This document shows, in pieces, positions 25,362-33,919 of a DNA stretch of 64,000 bases (position 1 is its first letter; each line of letters begins with the position of its first letter). This DNA is from Anaerolineae bacterium (lineage in GTDB: Bacteria > Chloroflexota > Anaerolineae > Aggregatilineales > Phototrophicaceae). The stretch is taken from the NCBI GenBank assembly GCA_022843385.1, contig JALHNT010000015.1, forward strand, positions 62,001-126,000. The letters run 5' to 3'. The position numbers were made by a program, and so were the translations under genes. The notes beneath the pieces were generated by a model that was not told the origin of the DNA, searched no databases, and saw nothing but the letters and a program-made list of their open reading frames with translations.

Positions 25362-25877
25362 ATGAGCCAACGCAAACGGATCGCTCATGTTTGTCCATCC
25401 TGTGGGCGTATCCGTTATCTCCAACCGTCCGATGCGGTGAAAACCTATCAGTGCCGACGCTGCCACTGTCAGCAAATCGCCCCGTTGGGTTTCCAGTCGA
25501 CTGCGGCTCGGCGCGGACGCGACTTCGCCATTCGCGCGGCGGCGCACAAACGCAAGCAGCAACCCAGCACGTTGGAGGCACAGGTTGAAGCAGCGCTCCG
25601 CCAGATTGCTGGTATCACCTGGGAACGGGAATATGCAGTCGAACGCGCCAACCATAATCCCTACTTCGTCGACTTTGCTATTCGCCTCGGCAACCAACTC
25701 ATCGCGTTAGAAGTCAATGGCAGTTTCGCTCATCGTCAGCGGAGTGATGCCAACAGCCTGCGGACCGACACGCTTTTCCTTTTCTTCGATGATGTGCTGG
25801 TGCTGACCGAAGCTGAATTGTTGTCCGCTCAATCCTTGACCACGCTCATCCACCAGCGTCTTTTTGAACTCCATTGA
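25362..25877 (+). CDS. Zinc-ribbon plus restriction-endonuclease-like (DUF559-type) protein
   Basis: 171 residues with GGAAAGGAG 10 bases before the ATG. The N-terminus has CPSC...CRRC (residues 11-35), a zinc ribbon. The C-terminal half has the nuclease core ITWEREYAVERANHNPYFVD then FAIRLGNQLIALEVNGSFAH, in which the Asp of YFVD and the Glu of ALEVNG fit a PD-(D/E)xK-like centre of the DUF559/very-short-patch type, followed by a helix with DANSLRTDTLFLF. It probably cuts or processes DNA of the element or of rivals; specificity is unknown. Confidence 0.6.
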   Translation: MSQRKRIAHVCPSCGRIRYLQPSDAVKTYQCRRCHCQQIAPLGFQSTAARRGRDFAIRAAAHKRKQQPSTLEAQVEAALRQIAGITWEREYAVERANHNPYFVDFAIRLGNQLIALEVNGSFAHRQRSDANSLRTDTLFLFFDDVLVLTEAELLSAQSLTTLIHQRLFELH

Positions 25878-25893
25878 GAGGGAGAAACCGATC

Positions 25894-28800
25894 ATGTCCA
25901 GGATGGAAAATCGCGCCATCATGGGGTTCTATGCTTTGGAACCTCGTCATCATTCAGCGATCCTGTCGCTGGTCGCGCCGGCCACACCCGCCAATCGTAT
26001 CCTCGATCCCTTTGCCGGGGAAGGTGAATTCCTGGCAGCGGCCGCAACTGCCTGGAACCTGATGCCCTACGCCAACGAACTGGACGGCGAGCGGGCGACC
26101 AGGTGTATCGAACGCTTTGGCCCGAAGCAGGCGGTGCGCTGTGACGCCGAGCGGCTGGTCGCCAGCAACCATGCTTTTCAGGTGTTGTGGTGCAATCCTC
26201 CTTATGACTATGATGGCGCGGGTACTCCCGGCAATAAGCGGATTGAACTGCGTTATCTGCGGCATAGCTGGAAATGGGTGAGTGAAGGGGGGCTGGTGCT
26301 ATGGGTAGTGTACCGGCAGCATCTGACTGAAACAGCCGCCGAGTTTCTGGCAAAGCACAGTCAACGGGTGGATGTCTGGGCGCTGCCGGGGAAGCACTTG
26401 CAGGCGTATGACCAGATCGTTGTTGCAGCAATCAAGGGTGAATCAGGTAACGCCGAAGCGCTCTACTCTCACATCATCCACCAGAAAGCGCAGCCTCGCT
26501 TGCTGGAGGTGCAGTCCGAACCCATCTACAACTTGCCACAACCCCAGCCGATCCAGCGCTTTGTCTTCGCTCCTGACATGATTGACGAACACCAAGGATT
26601 GCGTCTCATCGAGGAGCAGGGTGCATGGAAGACTCAGGGCTTTCAGTCACTGCTCCAGATTCCAGTACCGCCACCGCCGATCGAGCCGGTGGTTGCGCCG
26701 CGTCCCGGTCACATGGCGTTGGTGCTGGCTGCCGGGGTCGCCAATGGCGCGATCATCCAGACCGAAGCCTATGGGCGCGTCGCCCTGCGCGGCAAAACCC
26801 AGCCGGTGCCGCAAACCGCACGGGTGGAGATCGAAGCGGTAGCTAGCGACCCTGAACATGCTATCAAGAAGACGACCATCCGCCTCAAGCCAACCACCAC
26901 ACTCAGCTTGCTGGCTGAAGACGGAACGATGGTCGAGATGGATGGCGATGAAGCGCTGCTCGGTTTCATCACGGCCAACAAACAGGCATTGGCCGAGTAC
27001 CTCAATCGCCGTTTCAAGCCGATGTACACCTTCGACATGAATGGCATGGATTCATGGCTGGATCGCATCCGCCTCAAAGGGAAGTACCCGATGTATGCTG
27101 CCCAGAAACATGTGGTAGCGGCGGTAACGCGCGGCTTTCAGGATCGGAATAGCATCCTGTTGGTGGGGAGCATGGGCGTTGGCAAGACCCTGATCGGAGG
27201 CTCGACTGCTATTGCCATCGCCTCCGGGGTGGTGGGGGCCTTGCGCGGGCAGGTGCGGTCAGATCAGATCAGTTTGATTGTCGCGCCGCCTCATCTGATC
27301 GAGAAGTGGAAGCGGGAACTCTACAGCATCGATCCCAACATCATGGCCGAACGTCTGGATCGCCATGAAGATGTGCGCGACTTCATGCAACGTGCTGCGC
27401 TGGCACCGGGCAACATCCCCAAGATCGGCCTGATTAAACGGGATATGACCAAGCTGGGCTGCGCCTGGGAACCGGCGGTTCTCTGGCAGAACGAAGCCAT
27501 AGCCAGATGGTCACACCACCAGCCCACACCCGTCGGTTATGAAGGGCAGCAGCGAATCGTTCGGCAGCGGATACCCAAGTGCCCGACCTGTGGCGGCACG
27601 ATTATGCAGGAGAAGAAAGGGGCCGTTGCTCCAGCTTCTGAAAGCTGGTTGCAGACGGGACAGCGGCAATGCCCGATCTGTCTCTCACCCTTGTGGCGAG
27701 AAGCACGGGATCGTGGATCCCAACCCAAGCCCGGTGAGAAGTATCCCTTACGCAATCCCCGCTACCGGCTGGATACCTACTTCAAACGGCTGTATCCCGA
27801 TCGGTTGTATTTATTGATCTGGGATGAAGCCCATGAAGCCGCACACGGGGACACTGGCAATGGTGAGTCGTTCGGGCGCTTCGCTGGGCTGGCGGAGAAG
27901 GTGCTGGCGATGACCGGCACTCCCTTCAATGGCAAGGCGTCGTCACTCTTCAATCTGCAATATCACCTCAATCCACGTGTGCGCGAACGTTACAACTGGG
28001 GTGGTGCGCCGCGTCTGAGCCGCAAGGTGCGCGGCGGACACGAGCATCCGGTCATCATCGCTGAGAGCAGTCAACAACGTGGTCGCGCCGAGTCGCAGTG
28101 GGTGAGTGAGATGGGGGTACGCGAGCAGATCATCGAAGAACGTCCGACCTATGATCGGGACACCGGCGCTTATACCGGCACCTCCACCTACGAGCGACCG
28201 TATGAAGAGTCGCCAGGTATCTCACCGGCGCTGGTGGCCGAGATGCTGGATCACACCATTTACTTCAGTCTGGGCGATCTGGGCAAGTGGCTGCCACAGT
28301 ACGAAGAGATTGCCATGCCGGTAGAAATGGATGCCGATACCTTCAGCCAATATGATCGTACTCGCCAGCAGCTCAAGGACTATCTGATCCAGCGCAAATG
28401 GGAGGGCGATACCACTTTTCGTGGGTCGTATCTGCAATGGTCAATGGGCTGGGTCAATGCGCCTTTTCGCCCCTGTGATGTGATCCACCATCTGAAACAT
28501 CCGATCACCGGGGAGAAGCAATCGCATGTCGTCACCCACCTTGACTCGTATGGTGAGGCGCGGCTGTACGCCAAAGAGCAGGCGCTGCTCGATCTGGTGC
28601 AAGCCGAACTGGAGCAGAATCGTCCCTGTGTCATCTACATCCGCCAGACCGATACGCGCAACATTCAGCCGCGCATCGAGAGCCTGATCCGGCAGCACAT
28701 CGCGACCGCCAAACCCTTCATCCTCAAGAACACGGTCCAGGCCGAACGACGCGAAGCCGTCATTGAGAAGGAGATTGCGGGCGGCACCAACGTCCTCATC

Positions 28801-29406
28801 ACCAATCCGATCCTGGTGCAGACTGGACTCGACCTGATCCACTTCCCGACCCTGGTGTTCTACGAGATCACCTTCAATCTATCGACCATGATGCAAGCGG
28901 CAGCCCGGTCATATCGGTTGAACCAAACCCATCCCCATTGCAAAGTGATCTATCTCTTCTATGAAGAGACGATGGAACACACGGCGGTGCAGCTCATGAG
29001 TCGGAAACAACGGGCAGCCAAGCTGCTCACCGGCGACATCGGGTTGACGGGCTTGGATGCGTTGACGGATGGTGAGGGTGGGTTTGAACAAGCATTGCTG
29101 GATGCGATTGGCCGCGACGAAGCCCTGATCAATCCCGCCGAGTTATTCAAGCAAGCCCTGCATAATCAAGCCGATGCTGAAGATGCTGCTTACTGGAATG
29201 TGGAGATAGCCGCAGAAGAGCGTGAACCAGCCCATTCTGTCTCATCCCAAATAGCTGCTGAGATTGAAATGGTGATGGATAACGCTATCCAAACAAACAT
29301 CCCTCAATCGCTGATCCCCAAACGCACACAACCAACACCACCCAGACTTCCAGCGCGACAGCCGGTGGCTGAGTCAGGAGTGCCAGTTCAACTGGCACTT
29401 TTTTGA
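25894..29406 (+). CDS. Methyltransferase fused to SNF2-like helicase
   Basis: 1170 residues from the ATG at 25894 (GAGAGGGAG upstream). The N-terminal domain has DPFAGEGEF (about residue 37), the SAM-binding motif, and NPPYDYD (about 100), the amino-methyltransferase catalytic motif. A linker precedes the helicase: Walker A GSMGVGKTL (about 425), DEAH box WDEAHEA (about 641), a cysteine zinc finger (CPTCGG...CPICL) between them, and motif VI-like QAAARSYRLNQ (about 1000). Such fusions are found on conjugative elements and phages, where they are thought to modify and unwind DNA. The gene ends inside a terminator hairpin (29379-29404). Confidence 0.75.
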   Translation: MSRMENRAIMGFYALEPRHHSAILSLVAPATPANRILDPFAGEGEFLAAAATAWNLMPYANELDGERATRCIERFGPKQAVRCDAERLVASNHAFQVLWCNPPYDYDGAGTPGNKRIELRYLRHSWKWVSEGGLVLWVVYRQHLTETAAEFLAKHSQRVDVWALPGKHLQAYDQIVVAAIKGESGNAEALYSHIIHQKAQPRLLEVQSEPIYNLPQPQPIQRFVFAPDMIDEHQGLRLIEEQGAWKTQGFQSLLQIPVPPPPIEPVVAPRPGHMALVLAAGVANGAIIQTEAYGRVALRGKTQPVPQTARVEIEAVASDPEHAIKKTTIRLKPTTTLSLLAEDGTMVEMDGDEALLGFITANKQALAEYLNRRFKPMYTFDMNGMDSWLDRIRLKGKYPMYAAQKHVVAAVTRGFQDRNSILLVGSMGVGKTLIGGSTAIAIASGVVGALRGQVRSDQISLIVAPPHLIEKWKRELYSIDPNIMAERLDRHEDVRDFMQRAALAPGNIPKIGLIKRDMTKLGCAWEPAVLWQNEAIARWSHHQPTPVGYEGQQRIVRQRIPKCPTCGGTIMQEKKGAVAPASESWLQTGQRQCPICLSPLWREARDRGSQPKPGEKYPLRNPRYRLDTYFKRLYPDRLYLLIWDEAHEAAHGDTGNGESFGRFAGLAEKVLAMTGTPFNGKASSLFNLQYHLNPRVRERYNWGGAPRLSRKVRGGHEHPVIIAESSQQRGRAESQWVSEMGVREQIIEERPTYDRDTGAYTGTSTYERPYEESPGISPALVAEMLDHTIYFSLGDLGKWLPQYEEIAMPVEMDADTFSQYDRTRQQLKDYLIQRKWEGDTTFRGSYLQWSMGWVNAPFRPCDVIHHLKHPITGEKQSHVVTHLDSYGEARLYAKEQALLDLVQAELEQNRPCVIYIRQTDTRNIQPRIESLIRQHIATAKPFILKNTVQAERREAVIEKEIAGGTNVLITNPILVQTGLDLIHFPTLVFYEITFNLSTMMQAAARSYRLNQTHPHCKVIYLFYEETMEHTAVQLMSRKQRAAKLLTGDIGLTGLDALTDGEGGFEQALLDAIGRDEALINPAELFKQALHNQADAEDAAYWNVEIAAEEREPAHSVSSQIAAEIEMVMDNAIQTNIPQSLIPKRTQPTPPRLPARQPVAESGVPVQLALF
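29379..29404 (+). terminator. Intrinsic terminator within the last codons of the helicase gene
   Basis: AGTGCCAG (29379-29386), loop TTCAA, CTGGCACT (29392-29399), then TTTTT. The perfect 8-base stem and T-run lie almost entirely inside coding sequence and end just before the TGA. Confidence 0.75.
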
Positions 29407-29470
29407 TGCGGACGAAGCGCTTTCCTTTCTTCATCTGCTGCTCGCCCGTAGCCAGCACCTCAGCCCGGAT

Positions 29471-30358
29471 GTGCGCCTGACCCTGACGGCTATCCACCCA
29501 ACCGATCAACGACCCACCCCCTCACGTCATATTCCATTGATGGATGAAACCTCGCTGCGCGAGGCATTGAACAACCTGGGGCAGGCCAATGCCCAGGGCT
29601 GGGGCGCTTACTTCGCTGTCGGATTCCGGCACGACGGATTGGGACGTTCTCAACGCGGTGGGAAAGCTGACCTGGCAGCGCTGCCTGCCCTGTTCGTGGA
29701 TGTGGATCGTCATGATCGAACCACCCTCAATGACTTAAGGTCGTTGATTGCACCTCCGTCCTGCATCGTCGATAGCGGCGGTGGTTTCCACGCCTACTGG
29801 TGGCTGGATGCGCCAATCACCGATTTTGACCGGGCCGCTGCCTTGCTGCAACGCCTTCGGCCAGTCTGTGGGGCCGATGTGGTCAGCATTGCCCACAGTA
29901 TGCGCTTACCCGGTTCTATCAATACCAAATCTGGACGTGGATTGCGCCGCTGCACCATTCTGGAAAGTCATCCGCGTCATTATGCGCTCGATACACTCGA
30001 AAGGAGTTTGCCTACCGAAGCCATTGTCACTCATCAACCCGCAAAACCGTTCAGCACTCTACAGACTCTTCATACTCTACAGCGGCGGGAGCCGCCTTCG
30101 ACCACCCTCAACCCCGACCTGATTCAGGTCGTAGCCGATCATCTCCGACAGCACTACAACGGCTATCTGAAGCCCAATGGCTATCTGGCCGCCTGCTGCC
30201 CCTGCGGCCATCACCACGATGCACCCGGTCAACACTTTAACTTCGATATCCATCGGGGAATCGGTCATTGCTTCGGGAAACATGGTCGATTGCTGCTCAA
30301 AGACTTGTGCACTCAGCTCAGGATCGACCCACAAACCTATGGTGGGTTGTATCGCTGA
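29471..30358 (+). CDS. RepB-like primase with C-terminal zinc segment
   Basis: 295 residues. The primase core shows ALFVDVDRHDR (about residues 75-85), the double-Asp metal site, and SGGGFHAYWW (about 101-110), the third motif with its histidine, as in archaeo-eukaryotic-type primases of plasmids and elements. The C-terminal segment CCPCGHHHDAPGQHFNFDIH resembles a CHC2-type zinc finger. It would start primers for element replication. The marked start is a GTG at 29471. Coding-like sequence (DADEALSFLHLLLARSQH) extends upstream in frame to the end of the helicase gene with no standard start codon, so the true start is uncertain. Confidence 0.7.
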   Translation: MRLTLTAIHPTDQRPTPSRHIPLMDETSLREALNNLGQANAQGWGAYFAVGFRHDGLGRSQRGGKADLAALPALFVDVDRHDRTTLNDLRSLIAPPSCIVDSGGGFHAYWWLDAPITDFDRAAALLQRLRPVCGADVVSIAHSMRLPGSINTKSGRGLRRCTILESHPRHYALDTLERSLPTEAIVTHQPAKPFSTLQTLHTLQRREPPSTTLNPDLIQVVADHLRQHYNGYLKPNGYLAACCPCGHHHDAPGQHFNFDIHRGIGHCFGKHGRLLLKDLCTQLRIDPQTYGGLYR

Positions 30359-30405
30359 GGCGGCTGCACACCCTCAACCTATCTCGTTCAAGGAGAAACA
30401 ATCTC

Positions 30406-31011
30406 ATGCCTCCATTACCAACCAGCCAAACCTCACCTTCCACCATCCTGACCATCACCTTCACTGAAGGCGATGCCGGAGAGTCCAGCGGTACGTTACT
30501 CATCCAGCGTGGCGAACTCGGACAGGTGCGCCAATTCACCTGGGAGTCGCTCAACGACCTGAGTGCCATCCTGAAGGCGGCCTGGCTCGACCTGAGTCGG
30601 GTTGAAGCCGATCCGCCTGTCGTCCCGGAAGTGCCAACCGAAACAGCGAAACCGCCCTGCACCCGTCAGGCTGAACCGAAGAAGGCAACATCTCAACCGA
30701 GTGACAAGCAAGCTGATTCAGCAACAGATGAAGCGATGCTGGAGATTCCCCTGCGCAAGGGCAAGCGCACGATTCCAGCCGGCAACCTCTCCATTACTGG
30801 CGATGAGATTGATGAAGCACTCCAGCAACAAGCGGTTGTCATCGCCGGACGTTTGATCGATGGCAAATTGTGGGATGGGCAGAGTCCGATTGTCATCGCC
30901 GATGTTTTCACCAGTTGGTCGCGTATGCAGCACTTGAGCGACAAGGAATTCTCCCTCTTCAGTCTGGACGACTTCGTCCAGGTGTCCACGCCTGAAGCTG
31001 ATCTGGTTTAG
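30406..31011 (+). CDS. Hypothetical protein of the PRTRC region, possibly PRTRC protein E-like
   Basis: 201 residues from the ATG at 30406 (AAGGAG upstream). The N-terminal part (STILTITFTEGDAGESSGTL) and the C-terminal part (NLSITGDEIDEALQQQAVVI, then LFSLDDFVQV) are separated by a low-complexity Pro/Thr/Gln linker. The region between the primase and PRTRC C is where PRTRC E is often found, and the beta-rich 'LTLT...' start is similar, but the match is loose. Function unknown. Confidence 0.4.
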   Translation: MPPLPTSQTSPSTILTITFTEGDAGESSGTLLIQRGELGQVRQFTWESLNDLSAILKAAWLDLSRVEADPPVVPEVPTETAKPPCTRQAEPKKATSQPSDKQADSATDEAMLEIPLRKGKRTIPAGNLSITGDEIDEALQQQAVVIAGRLIDGKLWDGQSPIVIADVFTSWSRMQHLSDKEFSLFSLDDFVQVSTPEADLV

Positions 31012-31067
31012 CACCCCATTCGCATCTCCTAAATCTGTATTGAGTAGTCAATCGAAAGGAACCGATC

Positions 31068-31283
31068 ATGTCTGACCTGAACCAATCCAAACCCCGTATC
31101 TTCGTCACCGGTGCCACTCGCATCGTCGAGGATGAGTCGATGCGTTCCCTGAGCGCCGAGCAGGTACGCGAAGTCCTCAAACGCAGCTGCCCGGAAGTGG
31201 CCCACGCCACCATCCGCGAACGCCAGCTTGACGATGGCAGCACCTGCATCGACTTCATCCCGGCTCCAGGAAGAAAGGGATAA
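31068..31283 (+). CDS. PRTRC system protein C
   Basis: 71 residues. The sequence SLSAEQVREVLKRSCPEVAH, then ATIRERQLDDGSTCIDF and the ending PAPGRKG matches the PRTRC protein C family in length and in its 'mspeEVr.fya..yPeL..A.v..P...g....y.F....G.KG' pattern. PRTRC (ParB-related, ThiF-related cassette) genes are found on plasmids and integrated elements; their biochemistry is unknown. The upstream site is AAAGGA, 10 bases before the ATG. Confidence 0.75.
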   Translation: MSDLNQSKPRIFVTGATRIVEDESMRSLSAEQVREVLKRSCPEVAHATIRERQLDDGSTCIDFIPAPGRKG

Positions 31284-31286
31284 CTC

Positions 31287-31550
31287 ATGGGTGCTGGCAG
31301 CCTTTCCCTGACGGCGCTGCATGACTGTCTGGCAGGGTTGGAACCAGCGAAGCTCCTGGGGATGGACTTGCTCCGGCAGGCCCATCCCGCTTCCGGGCAG
31401 CTTCCCAACCCTATCCCGCGCGAGATGATGGTTAAAGCCGTCAGCCAGATCATCGCCTACACCGCCAGGTGCGAAGTCGCACTGGATCGCGTCAGATGTC
31501 TTAGCCCCGTTCCCCTCATTACACTAACCCAATGGGAGTACGGCTTATGA
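31287..31550 (+). CDS. Small protein inside the PRTRC cassette
   Basis: 87 residues from the ATG at 31287 (AAAGGG about 10 bases upstream), 3 bases after PRTRC C. It is helical and moderately hydrophobic (LHDCLAGLEPAKLLGMDLLR, then MVKAVSQIIAYTARCEVAL). Its TGA overlaps the next start (ATGA, 31547-31550), which supports true coding by translational coupling. No family recognised. Confidence 0.5.
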   Translation: MGAGSLSLTALHDCLAGLEPAKLLGMDLLRQAHPASGQLPNPIPREMMVKAVSQIIAYTARCEVALDRVRCLSPVPLITLTQWEYGL

Positions 31551-32425
31551 TGGCACCACCTGAAATGAATCCCTTGCTGCAAGTCCATCACCTCCTGGTC
31601 GATCACCTGTTGAGCGATCCGCAATATCACCTGATGCTGGCCGTTGTTTTGTTGGATCCGCTGTGGCAGCAGACGGAAATTGACCCTGATGAGTGGGACA
31701 GCGATGATGACCTGGACTACGCCCTCAGCATCATTCGTCAGGTCTTTCCCTCGGTATATGCCGATGTCATTAATGCCTGGTATCACGGGAGCAGCCCAGA
31801 CGCGCTTGAGCGCCTGATCTGCGAGAGCGTCACAGCAGCCGGCATCCCCCTCGAAAGCCTGGAGCAGATGCGGGGTGGCATCCCGTTGGAAGCCTATGGT
31901 ACTGATTTCTTCGACCCTGACTTTGCCGAGTCCCATCCAGATGTGATGGACATCCTGTCCTGGTTCGACGTGGACAGCTCAACATCGGACAGCGAGACGC
32001 TGGTGCGAGGGTGTCAGATCGGACGAATGCTGATGTCCAGCCTGTGCCAACACAGCGACAAACGCTATCAGCGGGTGGGCTGGGCGATCGGCTGGATCTG
32101 GAGCTGCACCGGAAACTCGATGGTCGATCTGACATACGAAGCGCTGTGGGATATCGGCCCACTCGACTGGAATCTGGATGATGTTGCGTTTGGCAAAGTC
32201 ATGATCGCCGAGGCTGAGACGATCATGAAGGATGTTGCACAGGGACTTTTCTCTCTCCAATCACAGCCGGTGATAGCCGCTGCCGTGTGTGGAAACATTC
32301 GGCAAATTCGGAAACACCTGAAGAAAGGGAAACAAACTCATGAACGAGCTGTTGTCCGGCTGGACTGGCCGGAACTTGAACCAGGCATTGATGGAGCAGC
32401 CATCGTTGACGCTCCAGTTCTATAG
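31547..32425 (+). CDS. Large acidic protein, PRTRC F-like candidate
   Basis: 292 residues from the ATG at 31547, which overlaps the previous stop by 4 bases and has GGGAG 9 bases upstream. The protein is acidic (DEWDSDDDLDYALSIIRQVF), with a Trp/Gly-rich segment (YQRVGWAIGWIWSCTGNSMV). The position between PRTRC C and PRTRC B, and its size, fit PRTRC protein F, but I cannot see a decisive motif. The last 86 bases overlap the next gene. Confidence 0.5.
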   Translation: MMAPPEMNPLLQVHHLLVDHLLSDPQYHLMLAVVLLDPLWQQTEIDPDEWDSDDDLDYALSIIRQVFPSVYADVINAWYHGSSPDALERLICESVTAAGIPLESLEQMRGGIPLEAYGTDFFDPDFAESHPDVMDILSWFDVDSSTSDSETLVRGCQIGRMLMSSLCQHSDKRYQRVGWAIGWIWSCTGNSMVDLTYEALWDIGPLDWNLDDVAFGKVMIAEAETIMKDVAQGLFSLQSQPVIAAAVCGNIRQIRKHLKKGKQTHERAVVRLDWPELEPGIDGAAIVDAPVL

Positions 32426-33050
32426 CTATGGCATCCTGTTGCATAAGCGCACTGAACAGGGCATGACCGAGTATCCGGTTGATCCGGGACAAGTTGCACA
32501 GGCGCTGGCGGCGCGGGTCACCTTTGACACCGGCATCTTGTCGAGCGCCACAGTCCTCATTCGCAGCGAAGGTCTGCGCCGTACCATTGTGGAGTATCGC
32601 AGACCCCAGCGCACCGGGTTGTTCCTTGAGGGGACAGAAGCGCCGCTGCGAGTTGTGCTGCCGGGATTGATCCTGATCCGTCTGACAACTGGCGATGATG
32701 CGCCGCAGTACAGTCTTTACGCGGTGAAGCAGCGCCCCGCTTCGCTCGATCTTCCGCTTTTCCAGGCACCGCTGCCCAATATCTTCGGGCAGGGGCGAAT
32801 CTGCTGGGGGAATATCAGTGCCGTTTCGCCAGAAGCCCTGGCCTCATCATCGCTCAAAGCGGACTGGCAAATGCTGTTTGGCACCCGTTTCAACGATCAT
32901 GGTTGTGCTGGGAAATCGAAAGCCTTCCCCCATGATATTCGACAACAGCTCATCGCCCTTGAAGTGGCTGGAAAACGCAATTATCCCAAACGCGACCTGA
33001 TCCCGGTCGGTGTGACGCTGGAGCAGGCGTTGACAGGAGAAAGACGATGA
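32340..33050 (+). CDS. PRTRC system protein B
   Basis: 236 residues. It shows the family's early 'l.FY..gil...r.' strand (LTLQFYSYGILLHKR), YPVDPGQVAQAL, and later LPGLILIRLTTGDDAPQYSL with the characteristic FGQGRICWGN. These match the PRTRC B pattern ending in 'vCwG'. Its stop overlaps the ThiF start by 4 bases, as in known cassettes. Function is unknown. Confidence 0.75.
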   Translation: MNELLSGWTGRNLNQALMEQPSLTLQFYSYGILLHKRTEQGMTEYPVDPGQVAQALAARVTFDTGILSSATVLIRSEGLRRTIVEYRRPQRTGLFLEGTEAPLRVVLPGLILIRLTTGDDAPQYSLYAVKQRPASLDLPLFQAPLPNIFGQGRICWGNISAVSPEALASSSLKADWQMLFGTRFNDHGCAGKSKAFPHDIRQQLIALEVAGKRNYPKRDLIPVGVTLEQALTGERR

Positions 33051-33817
33051 GACTCTATTTTGATCCCATGATCCCGATGACGACCATCACTCTGGTCGGG
33101 CTGGGTGGAACAGGCAGCCAGTTAGCCCGGATTCTGGCACGACTGGTCTTCGATATGCGCGAGCGCCGCCTGCATCCACCGCAACTGCGCTTCATCGATC
33201 CGGATCGGGTGGAGGCCAGGAATTGTGGTCGCCAGTTATACACACCGGCTGACATCGGTCAGTACAAGGCAGAAGTGCTGGGAAAGCGGTTCAATCGGTG
33301 TTTGGGGCTGGATATCGAGTGGATCACCCAAGCAGTCGATGCCGAACGCCATTTCGAGCGGTATAGCAACGTGGTGATCGGCGCGGTCGATAATCATCTG
33401 GCGCGGCGCGAGCTGGCTCGAATACCCGGGGTTTGGTTGGATGTCGGTAATCATTACGCTGCTGGACAGGTCTGCATCGGCTCGTCGCGTGACTGGCAGC
33501 AGATTATGGCCGGGTTGGAGACCGGTCGCGAGAAGACTCGCTGGTTACCCAATGCGGCACTGCTCTTCCCCTCGCTGCTCGAACCGGAACCGGTGAATGA
33601 ATCCACACTTGAACCCGCGTCCTGTTCTGATCGAGTGATCCGGGGCGAACAGCACCTTCTGATCAATGATCTCGTCGCAACCATCGCTGGGGGCTATCTC
33701 TACAAGCTGCTGCACCAACAGCCGATTGAAACCTTCCTCAGTTACATCAGCCTCGACAGCCTGACCGTTCGCAGCCTCGCCCTCAATCGTGATGAAATGC
33801 TGCCGTATATGAGTTGA
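33047..33817 (+). CDS. PRTRC ThiF-family (E1-like) protein
   Basis: 256 residues. The nucleotide-binding loop TLVGLGGTGSQLARIL is at about residues 16-31, followed by LRFIDPDRVEARNCGRQLYT, the E1 motif with the conserved Arg/Asn/Arg that binds ATP. ThiF/E1 proteins activate ubiquitin-like carboxyl termini; here a catalytic cysteine is not evident. It closes the PRTRC block and is followed, 100 bases later, by the first DGR target gene. The neighbours PRTRC B and C secure the cassette. Confidence 0.8.
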   Translation: MRLYFDPMIPMTTITLVGLGGTGSQLARILARLVFDMRERRLHPPQLRFIDPDRVEARNCGRQLYTPADIGQYKAEVLGKRFNRCLGLDIEWITQAVDAERHFERYSNVVIGAVDNHLARRELARIPGVWLDVGNHYAAGQVCIGSSRDWQQIMAGLETGREKTRWLPNAALLFPSLLEPEPVNESTLEPASCSDRVIRGEQHLLINDLVATIAGGYLYKLLHQQPIETFLSYISLDSLTVRSLALNRDEMLPYMS

Positions 33818-33919
33818 GTATCACCCGGCCCTGCGGCGCAAAATCAGATGCGAATCCGCTCCAGATTCGGTACAGTTATCGCTAAGTCCCAGACTTTGGT
33901 GATCTCAAGGTTGAGGTAA

